Assembly: GCA_041740995.1 (NCBI GenBank)
Contig: JBGSKY010000177.1
Location: 1-64,000 of the forward strand
Reading direction: 5' to 3'
Source of the DNA: JBGSKY01 sp041740995
GTDB lineage: Bacteria; Planctomycetota; Planctomycetia; Pirellulales; Pirellulaceae
DNA length: 64,000 nt
Each line of letters opens with the position of its first letter. Positions within the stretch are counted from its first letter, which is position 1. Positions 57,325-64,000 of the stretch are shown here, piece after piece. The notes under the pieces were generated by a model, which was given only the letters and a program-made list of their open reading frames with translations, had not been told where the DNA came from and did not search any database. A program made the translations under genes and the position numbers.

Positions 57325-58521
57325 ATGCCATTCGATATCGACTCCGAATTTTTGACAAAGACGCTGCTGCGATTGCTTGGTATCCATTCGCCGACCGGCT
57401 ACACCGATCCGATTGTCCGAGAAGTGTGCATGATCTTGCGCGATTTGGGAATTGAGTTCGAACTAACGCGTCGCGGTGCGATTCGTGCGACAATTTCCGG
57501 CGCTAGCGGCAGCCCTGACCGAGCAATCGTGACGCACGTCGATACGCTTGGTGCAATGGTTCGTGAGCTGAAGCCAAACGGGCGATTGGCAATCGTTCCG
57601 GTCGGCACTTGGTCATCGCGTTTCGCCGAAGGAGCGCGTGTGTCGATCTTTACGGATGACGAAATCTTTCGTGGGCATGTCCTTCCGTTAAAAGCGTCGG
57701 GGCACACATACAATGACGAAGTTGATTCCCAGCCAGTTGCTTGGGATAATGTCGAAATCCGTGTCGATGAGAAAATAAAATCCCGCGAAGACTTGATCGA
57801 ACTGGGATTAAACGTTGGCGATTTTGTCGGATTTGATTCGAGCGTCGAAAAATTTCCCAACGGTTACATCACCGCTCGGCACTTGGACGATAAAGCTGGC
57901 GTAGCAACGGTGCTGGCGGCCGCGAAATACTTTTGTGACCATCAGATCCAATTGCCAGTCGATCTGCATTTACTCTTTACGATTTCGGAAGAAGTCGGAT
58001 CGGGCGCCTCAGCGATTTTGCATGGTGACGTGGCGGAGATGATTTCAGTCGACAATGGGACGCTCGCGCCCGGACAATCGACCAGCGAGTTCGGAGCGAC
58101 GATTGCGATGGCCGATTCAACGGGGCCGTTCGACTATCACTTGACACACCACTTGATTCATCTTTGTCAGAGCAATTCGATTCCCTTTTCACGTGACGTT
58201 TTCAAATATTATCGCTGTGATAGCGCTTCAGCATTAGAATCAGGAAATGACATTCGAACGGCGCTAATTGCTTTTGGCGTCGATGCCTCACACGGTTATG
58301 AACGAACGCATTTGGACTCTTTGCTCAGCGTCGCGAAATTGGTGATCGCCTATGCTACCCAAAAACCGCTTTATGCCGCGCAGCAACATCCACTGATTTC
58401 GTTGCAAAGCTTTCCCGAGACGAGAAAGACGGACGTCGACGGTGTTAAATTACTCAGCCCACCGCCGCTAAAGCAAGAACCAATCGAGCTCGCGGAAGAC
58501 GAACAAACGCCGATCGATTAA
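57325..58521 (+). CDS. M42-family peptidase of the NAGGN operon
   Basis: 398 residues of the M42 aminopeptidase/cellulase-like family. Metal ligands are visible in IVTHVDTLGAMV (H71, D73), ARHLDDKAGVATVLAAAKYF (bridging Asp), SEEVGSGASAIL (Glu-Glu) and IAMADSTGPFDYHLTHHLIH. The GAMV site is followed by the usual PDZ-like insert (about residues 80-180). In the osmolyte trio this protein is thought to process or degrade the dipeptide; that role is inference from conserved neighbourhood. It starts 9 bases after the synthetase stop, so it is surely co-transcribed. The last ~30 residues are acidic and poorly conserved. Confidence 0.9.
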   Translation: MPFDIDSEFLTKTLLRLLGIHSPTGYTDPIVREVCMILRDLGIEFELTRRGAIRATISGASGSPDRAIVTHVDTLGAMVRELKPNGRLAIVPVGTWSSRFAEGARVSIFTDDEIFRGHVLPLKASGHTYNDEVDSQPVAWDNVEIRVDEKIKSREDLIELGLNVGDFVGFDSSVEKFPNGYITARHLDDKAGVATVLAAAKYFCDHQIQLPVDLHLLFTISEEVGSGASAILHGDVAEMISVDNGTLAPGQSTSEFGATIAMADSTGPFDYHLTHHLIHLCQSNSIPFSRDVFKYYRCDSASALESGNDIRTALIAFGVDASHGYERTHLDSLLSVAKLVIAYATQKPLYAAQQHPLISLQSFPETRKTDVDGVKLLSPPPLKQEPIELAEDEQTPID

Positions 58522-58576
58522 TCGCTTGACGTTATGTCGATTCGGTACACAAGCAATCGTAAGGAAGTTGCCTCGC

Positions 58577-60094
58577 TTAGTGACGGACTTCTGATTGCAT
58601 CGCACGTTTGAGGGCTGCTATTGTCTCTGGTGATGGTTTGAATGATCCTGGACGATAACCTTCGGCTATCATGATTGGGGTCCAGTTATATTTGTTTTTG
58701 TGATCCCAAACACTTGCAAATGCACCGTCACTGGCCAAAGCATCGACGGCAAGAGGAAAGTTCCGATAGGCTGCCCCGTGCATCGCCGTTTCTAGGTTCT
58801 TGTCTACTGCGTTCACATCGACGCCCAAGCTGCACAACCAATGGATCACCTCGACGACTTCCTGTTCCGTTCCGGCCTCTTCACCGACCGCCGTAACACC
58901 GATTCCGGCTGCCGCCATAACTGCGTTGGTTCCGTCAGCGTTGGTAGCTTTCGGGTCGGCTCCGAGTTCAAAAAGGAGCTTCAGCAGCGGTAAATCCGCC
59001 GTGCGAGCTGCCATCAAAAACGGCGTTGCATCCTGAGTATTCAGCAATGCGCGCCCAGCAGTTCCTTGCTCGATTTTACAATTAACGTCCGCCCCAGATG
59101 CAACTAGCTCGTGAACAAATTGCAGGCTCGTCAAATCGCCGCTACCCCGTGGAATTGGGTCGCCATCAACATTGTCACCACTGTTCGCTTTTCGAGTCCA
59201 GCTCATTGCATGTAGCGGTGCAAAACCGCTCCGTTGATCGTTCGGATCAGCACCTTGTCGCACCAATTGCAAGGCAAGTTCAAAGTGCCCGCTTTCGATC
59301 GCCAGCATCAGTGCGGATGTGTTTGGTCGAGCCATCCTTTCACCCATTTTACTCGGCGTGAACACTGCGTTCACATCAACACCGGCGGCGATTAGAAAAT
59401 TGGCGGTGGCGATTGCACCTTCCCGGGCGGCGAACATCAAAGGCGTAAAACCATTTTCAGATGATTGGTTAATATCGGCGCCTTTGTCAATCAAGATTGC
59501 AACTGCCTCAGAGTTATTCTGAGCTGCAGCCCATTGCAGCGCGGTTTGTCCGCTGGGGCCTTTTGCATTTATTTCCGCGCTATGTTCAATAAGCATCTTC
59601 ACGATTTCGGCATTTCCTTGTCGAGCTGCTAGCATCAATGGCGTTTGTCGGCCAGCAATTGTTTGTTTAGCATCTGCACCCGCTTTCAATAGTTCTAGGA
59701 CACAATCGCTGTTTCCTCCGGTGCATCCGATTGCTAGAGCTGTCATCCCGTAATAATTGGCAGCTTCAAGCGACGCGCCATTGGCGATCAATCGCTTCAG
59801 AACCAACAGCGCTTGCTCGGCATGATCTGCCGCATGAAAAACAGTCCAATGCAGTGCCGTCATGCCATCGGCTTGGGCAATATTGCAATCGACGCGAGCA
59901 TCGATGAGTTTAAGGCCTGTTGACCAATCGCATCGCTCGACAGCATCCGCCAGCGGCGATGGAGTGGTTGATGAAGCGACTGATATTGGCTCGGCTGCAA
60001 TCGCAAGGTTCAAAAAAGTCCGCAGCGGAAGTGCGCCAAGACCGATAGCTATCAGCCAAATTATCCGAATGTTCAAAGATGTTTTGTGTTTCAT
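58577..60094 (-). CDS. Secreted ankyrin-repeat protein
   Basis: 505 residues from ATG 60094; GGAGG lies about 11 bases before it, which settles the start against ATG 60115. The signal anchor is RIIWLIAIGLGALPLRTFLN, cleavage near AIA-A. About nine to ten ankyrin repeats follow, with clean consensus copies: ADGMTALHWTVFHAADHAEQ, NYYGMTALAIGCTGGNSDCV, AGRQTPLMLAARQGNAEIVK, PSGQTALQWAAAQNNSEAVA, ENGFTPLMFAAREGAIATAN. Ankyrin stacks bind proteins, so it probably partners with an exported enzyme. It is the third gene after the DUF1592 and DUF1552 genes, 26 bases from the latter, so all three are likely one transcript. Confidence 0.9.
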   Translation of the reverse strand: MKHKTSLNIRIIWLIAIGLGALPLRTFLNLAIAAEPISVASSTTPSPLADAVERCDWSTGLKLIDARVDCNIAQADGMTALHWTVFHAADHAEQALLVLKRLIANGASLEAANYYGMTALAIGCTGGNSDCVLELLKAGADAKQTIAGRQTPLMLAARQGNAEIVKMLIEHSAEINAKGPSGQTALQWAAAQNNSEAVAILIDKGADINQSSENGFTPLMFAAREGAIATANFLIAAGVDVNAVFTPSKMGERMARPNTSALMLAIESGHFELALQLVRQGADPNDQRSGFAPLHAMSWTRKANSGDNVDGDPIPRGSGDLTSLQFVHELVASGADVNCKIEQGTAGRALLNTQDATPFLMAARTADLPLLKLLFELGADPKATNADGTNAVMAAAGIGVTAVGEEAGTEQEVVEVIHWLCSLGVDVNAVDKNLETAMHGAAYRNFPLAVDALASDGAFASVWDHKNKYNWTPIMIAEGYRPGSFKPSPETIAALKRAMQSEVRH

Positions 60095-60120
60095 CAGTAG
60101 CTTCACCTCCATCATTCCGG

Positions 60121-61467
60121 CTAAGACAGCGTGTTGAAAAGCGATTCGACTTCGCCGTCGCTGTCGCCGAAAGATTCAAGTGCCATACCGGCTTTGTTTA
60201 AAAGTGTCAGGTGCAAATTCGCGAGCGGTGTCGGTGTTTCGAAGCGTATGTGTCGTCCGCCTTGCATATTGCCCGCGGCCCCCCCCGCAACGAGCACTGG
60301 CAAATTGGAATGATCGTGCGCGTCGGGATCACCCATGCCACTACCGTACATATAAAGAGAATGATCAAGCAGGGAACCTGGGCCATCAGGCGTTGCAGCC
60401 ATCTTGGCGAGAAACTCGGCAAACAAGGAAACGTGGAAGGCGTTGATCTTGGCAACCTTCGCCAATTTCTCTGGATTGCCACCGTGATGGGTCGTTGGAT
60501 GATGAGGATCGCTGACGCCGATTTCTGGATAGGTCCGCGTGCTGGCCTCGCGAGCCAATTGGAATGTCACGACTCGCGTAATGTCGCCTTGAAAGGCCAA
60601 CAATTGCAAATCAAACATCAACCGTGCGTGGTCGGCATACTGGACTGGTACGCCGATGGGACGATCGAGGTCTGGCAAAGGATTATCAGCCACCGATGCC
60701 TCTGCGGCTTGAATTCGACGCTCGACTTCGCGAATACTTTCGAAGTAATCCGACATTCGGTTGCGATCACTGGCGCCGAGCGAATTGGACAGTCGCTTCA
60801 TCTCTTCAGTCACGCTATCGAGCAAACTGGCCCGCCGCTGAATGACCGCCCGTCGATCCTCGGGTGTGCCGCCTTCGCCGAACAGATTCTCGAAGACAAT
60901 TCGCGGGTGTGCTTCGGCAGGCAGCGGCGTAGTCGGCGACGCCCAGGAGAGATTATTTTGATATACGCATGCGTAGCCGTTATCGCATTGACCAACCGTT
61001 GATAAAAAATCCATCGCTAATTCTAATGAAGGCAACGGCGTCTTCTGACCGATGGCACGCGCCGCGACTTGGTCAACTGTAGTCCCTAAAAAGTAGTCGG
61101 CACTCTCAGTTCGTTTGGCACGAGCAGCACTAAGAAACGCTGCGTTCGACGTAGCGTGCGACCCCGGATACGCGTTTTGTAATTCCATTCCGGTCAGCAC
61201 TGTCACGTGCTGTTTCACCGATTCGAGCGACCGAAGGCTGCTGGGCAATTTGTCCAGCGTATCGCCTTCCGGAATCCATTCGGCTGGATTAAATCCCATT
61301 GGTATATAAACATAGCCCAGGCGTCGCAGCGCTGATGGGTCGGCCACAGTTTTAGCCGTCGCAGTTGCCGCTGGAATCATTGCATCAAGCAACGGCAGCG
61401 AAACGGCTGTACCGGCGCCACGCAGCAGCGTTCGACGCGATAGGGATTTTGGGGTTCCGAACATCAT
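60121..61467 (-). CDS. DUF1552-family protein, Tat-exported
   Basis: 448 residues. The N-terminus has a twin-arginine motif (LSRRTLLRGAGTAVSLPLLD), so export in folded form by Tat is expected. The body matches the DUF1552 family common in planctomycetes and Verrucomicrobia: LGYVYIPMGFNPAEWIPEGD, VTVLTGMELQNAYPGSHATS, VTFQLAREASTRTYPEIGVS, LLDHSLYMYGSGMGDPDAHD, and LPVLVAGGAAGNMQGGRHIR. It is related to the alkaline-phosphatase-like/sulfatase-like DUF1501 proteins. Its function is unknown, though these proteins are nearly always paired with DUF1592 cytochromes. It starts by overlapping the DUF1592 stop (ATGA) and ends 26 bases before the ankyrin gene. Confidence 0.92.
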   Translation of the reverse strand: MMFGTPKSLSRRTLLRGAGTAVSLPLLDAMIPAATATAKTVADPSALRRLGYVYIPMGFNPAEWIPEGDTLDKLPSSLRSLESVKQHVTVLTGMELQNAYPGSHATSNAAFLSAARAKRTESADYFLGTTVDQVAARAIGQKTPLPSLELAMDFLSTVGQCDNGYACVYQNNLSWASPTTPLPAEAHPRIVFENLFGEGGTPEDRRAVIQRRASLLDSVTEEMKRLSNSLGASDRNRMSDYFESIREVERRIQAAEASVADNPLPDLDRPIGVPVQYADHARLMFDLQLLAFQGDITRVVTFQLAREASTRTYPEIGVSDPHHPTTHHGGNPEKLAKVAKINAFHVSLFAEFLAKMAATPDGPGSLLDHSLYMYGSGMGDPDAHDHSNLPVLVAGGAAGNMQGGRHIRFETPTPLANLHLTLLNKAGMALESFGDSDGEVESLFNTLS

Positions 61468-63938
61468 TGGTCCATCTCCGATTCACGCATACGATAGAGG
61501 AACGGCTCGCTATGAACGATGCCATCAATAAGTGCTGAAAAACGATAATTATCTTCGCGCGCTTGGTCGACAATTTTGCGAACCGCCGGCCCATCGGTCG
61601 CTTCGATGCCACGGCCAAGTGCAAACGTCATCAATTTTTCGACTAACGTTCGAACAAACATCTCAGGACGTTCAAGGATCGCAGCTTCAAGCGCTTCCAC
61701 TCCATCAACACTTTGGCCATCCGGCAAGATACCAGAAACATCGATCGATTGTTCGTCTTCGAAATCACGCCAGCGACCGACAGCGTCAAAATTTTCCAAC
61801 GCAAATCCGATCGGATCCATCAAGTTGTGACAACCGGCGCAAGCAGGATTAGCGCGGTGCTCAGCCAGCCGCTGGCGCATGGTCGTCGCTAGCTTGGTTG
61901 CTTCCTCTTTCAACGCGGGAATGTTCGGCGGTGGTGGCGGAGGCGGCGTGCCTAAAATGTTTTGTAGTATCCAATTGCCACGAATTGTCGGCGCGGTCCT
62001 GGTCGCATACGACGTGACTGTCAGCACGCTACCGTGTCGCAGTAGCCCACCGCGATGCTGTGAAGGATCAAGCGTCACTTCGCGAAAATGGCTTCCAACG
62101 ACGCCAGGAATTTCGTAATGCTTGGCCAGGCGTTCGTTGAGAAAGCTGTAGTTTGCGTTAAGCAACTCCAACACGCTGCGATCATCGCGAACGACTTCGG
62201 CAAAACACAGCTTTGTCTCTTGCGCAAACGCCTCGCGGAGGTTGTTGTCGAAATCGGGGAACTGTCGCAAGTCAGGCGTAATACTGGGCAAGTTTCGAAG
62301 ATAAAGCCACTGCGATGCAAAGTTTTCGGTCAACGCGGAAGAACGTGAGTCGGACAACAACCGTCGGCTCTGCGTTGCCAAGGTCTCCGAATCGCGAAGC
62401 TTGTTGGCTTCCGCGAGTTGCATCAATGGCTCGTCTGGCAAGCTGCTCCACAGAAAAAACGAAAGTCGTGTGGCGAGCTGAAAATCGTTGATCGGGTAAA
62501 CCTGGCTGGAAGCAAGTTTGTTATCCAGCGATTCAATTGGATCGGTTTCGATACGAAAAAGAAAATTGGGATTAACCAGAATTGCCGCCAACGCTGACTC
62601 GATACCGGCTTCGAATCCCGTTTTGACGTCGGGCGCGAATCCAGTCTCCAAGGAGGCCTTGTGGAAGAACGACATCGGCACGGCTAAATCATCGTCAGTG
62701 ATTGGACGGCGATACGCTTGTTGCATCAGTCGACTCAGAATCGTACGGGCTCGGTCAAAGGAATTCGAAGCATCCGGCGCTTTGCTTGACGGATTCGCAT
62801 TAAGATTTTCGCCAAAAATTTTCCTTCGGCTGGGTGTGTCGCCTGTTCGCCCTTCGTCCAGCGGACCCGTGATCGATACTTCGAAAATGGCGGGCGCCCG
62901 CCGCGGATGACGATGACGATTGTAGCTCGCTTCGAACGGCTGTCGCTTGGATTCGACGATCGAAAAATTCTTGTCGACAAACGTTACGACCAGATCATGC
63001 GGACCGGCGGAGATATCGATTTGGACTTTTAAGTCCTTATCGATGTTCGTGAAATCACCGCTATCCCAGCCCATCGCTTTGGGCGAGTTAACCGTTAGAC
63101 GATGCATCGGTTTTCGATCGAGCAAGATATCGATTTGATGCTCACCATTTAGACCTTCGATTTTTTCGTCGCGGTCGCGAGTTAATCGCAACTGGATTTC
63201 ATAACGTCCGTTGACAGGAAAATTATGTTCGATCTTCGCCCCACCACGCGTGCCCAACGGCAAACCGGTCTGATGACCGTCTTGCGTTTGGTCAGCCGGC
63301 AAACGGATTACGCGACCGCTAGGGACGCGTGATGGAGAGCCGATTGCAAGATGGCTGATCGATTCCGCTGCGATGAGATATCGATTGAGCAAGGTCGGCG
63401 AAAGTTCAACGACGGTGATATTGTCGAAGCCATGTGACGCTTGATCGGTTGGCAACCATTGGTCAACATCGACGTCAATGTCCAGCAAGTCGCGAATGGC
63501 GTGATGATACTCGGTTCGATTAAGTCGTCGAAACGAGGGCGTACGACCTGGAGTAGGATGTTGCTGCGAACGCGACGACAAAAGACCCTCTAAATCGGCG
63601 ATTGCGGTGACGTATTCAGATTCTTCCGGTCGCGTGGCTTCGATGGGAGGCATCTGTCGCGAGACAATCCGCTTATCGATCTTCTCCCAGACGCTTGTGT
63701 CGGCTTGGGTGCTCGCAAGCGTCAGTGAAGTTGCGTTGATAGCCTCTAGATTCAAACCGCCAGACGCATCTGAAGCGTTGTGGCAGTCGATGCAGTGTTT
63801 TGAAAGAAAGTCGTCGACTCGCCCGGATGGATTCCGCAAGATCTCCTCATCTTTCGCCAGCGAGACTTGAGCGATGACAACGAGCGAACAAAAGACAGCA
63901 AGGGATAAGTCGCGAAACCTAGGATGGAAAATCGACAT
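61464..63938 (-). CDS. DUF1592/DUF1588/DUF1587/DUF1585-type secreted cytochrome
   Basis: 824 residues. A signal peptide spans about 1-28 (LSLAVFCSLVVIAQVSLAKD). The N-terminal haem motif is CIDCH (C49, C52, H53) in LSKHCIDCHNASDASGGLNL. The DUF1587-type segment FRRLNRTEYHHAIRDLLDID, a carbohydrate-binding-like beta domain (about 200-340), the DUF1595/1592 helical region (QLATRLSFFLWSSLPDEPLM), the DUF1588 region (HRGGLLRHGSVLTVTSYATR, TAPTIRGNWILQNILGTPPP) and DUF1585 follow. A second CAGCH (NPACAGCHNLMDPIGFALEN) lies near residue 715. It is probably an exported electron-transfer protein linked to polysaccharide use; no substrate is known. First gene of the operon; stop overlaps the DUF1552 start by four bases. 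Confidence 0.94.
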   Translation of the reverse strand: MSIFHPRFRDLSLAVFCSLVVIAQVSLAKDEEILRNPSGRVDDFLSKHCIDCHNASDASGGLNLEAINATSLTLASTQADTSVWEKIDKRIVSRQMPPIEATRPEESEYVTAIADLEGLLSSRSQQHPTPGRTPSFRRLNRTEYHHAIRDLLDIDVDVDQWLPTDQASHGFDNITVVELSPTLLNRYLIAAESISHLAIGSPSRVPSGRVIRLPADQTQDGHQTGLPLGTRGGAKIEHNFPVNGRYEIQLRLTRDRDEKIEGLNGEHQIDILLDRKPMHRLTVNSPKAMGWDSGDFTNIDKDLKVQIDISAGPHDLVVTFVDKNFSIVESKRQPFEASYNRHRHPRRAPAIFEVSITGPLDEGRTGDTPSRRKIFGENLNANPSSKAPDASNSFDRARTILSRLMQQAYRRPITDDDLAVPMSFFHKASLETGFAPDVKTGFEAGIESALAAILVNPNFLFRIETDPIESLDNKLASSQVYPINDFQLATRLSFFLWSSLPDEPLMQLAEANKLRDSETLATQSRRLLSDSRSSALTENFASQWLYLRNLPSITPDLRQFPDFDNNLREAFAQETKLCFAEVVRDDRSVLELLNANYSFLNERLAKHYEIPGVVGSHFREVTLDPSQHRGGLLRHGSVLTVTSYATRTAPTIRGNWILQNILGTPPPPPPPNIPALKEEATKLATTMRQRLAEHRANPACAGCHNLMDPIGFALENFDAVGRWRDFEDEQSIDVSGILPDGQSVDGVEALEAAILERPEMFVRTLVEKLMTFALGRGIEATDGPAVRKIVDQAREDNYRFSALIDGIVHSEPFLYRMRESEMDQ

Positions 63939-64000
63939 CGAGACAGCTCTAATAAAACTTCAAGCCGAGCGGCGGGGCGGTGGGGATGGTACATTATAAC

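Noticed and set aside
1..64000. tRNA genes, CRISPR arrays, insertion sequences
   Set aside because: I looked through intergenic stretches for cloverleaf arms, regularly spaced direct repeats and transposase motifs and saw none. The clustered repeats near 8.4, 13.5 and 23.9 kb alternate in orientation, unlike CRISPR.

Overview
The window is bacterial and reads as a chromosome fragment of a planctomycete, probably of the Pirellula/Rhodopirellula type. I infer this from a secreted DUF1592-type cytochrome next to a Tat-exported DUF1552 protein, a giant adhesin of autotransporter-type beta-strand repeats ending in a PEP-CTERM tag, the futalosine menaquinone gene mqnE, an archaeal-like dihydropteroate-synthase-related protein, a two-BON-domain secreted protein, and many short palindromic repeats between genes. 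No database search was possible, so the taxonomic call is inference. I saw no tRNA or rRNA gene, transposase, phage gene or CRISPR array.

Layout. 1-8.3 kb: 3' part of a large secreted protein, a zinc-free alcohol dehydrogenase, an RND efflux pump and a convergent metallophosphatase. 8.5-11.5 kb: a UbiA prenyltransferase and MqnE (menaquinone synthesis), then a convergent 5-formyl-THF cyclo-ligase. 12-13.1 kb: a BON-domain secreted protein with a good terminator. 13.6-18.9 kb: a translation cluster, promoter-rpmI-rplT-pheS-pheT-M20 peptidase, with no infC. 18.9-27 kb: a secreted unknown protein, HtrA protease, QueA, a RimI-like acetyltransferase and pyruvate phosphate dikinase. 27-36.5 kb: DUF937 protein, gamma-glutamylcyclotransferase-like protein, then a co-directional run of HEAT protein, two large secreted unknowns, an FHA protein and a LarA-like protein lacking the expected catalytic residues. 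36.6-42.3 kb: the 1887-residue adhesin. 43-49.3 kb, minus strand: DJ-1/PfpI protein and the run DUF6513 protein - DnaG - RpoD. 49.8-53.4 kb: TPR protein, SMP-30 lactonase-like protein, OPT transporter. 53.8-58.5 kb: a three-gene operon for the osmolyte N-acetylglutaminylglutamine amide (amidotransferase, synthetase, M42 peptidase). 58.6-63.9 kb, minus strand: DUF1592 cytochrome - DUF1552 - ankyrin operon.

The most unusual material is of two kinds. First, the intergenic DNA carries at least two families of short hairpin repeats, arranged as inverted, alternating pairs like enterobacterial BIMEs. Their stems vary in a compensated way while the loops stay fixed (GNRA in one family, GCCAA in the other). 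Second, some enzymes depart from their family plan: PheT lacks the N-terminal tRNA-binding (EMAP/OB) domain, and a LarA-like protein lacks the residues expected for catalysis and cofactor binding. Starts were moved inward from the longest reading frame wherever family length, a Shine-Dalgarno sequence or an overlapping repeat argued for it.
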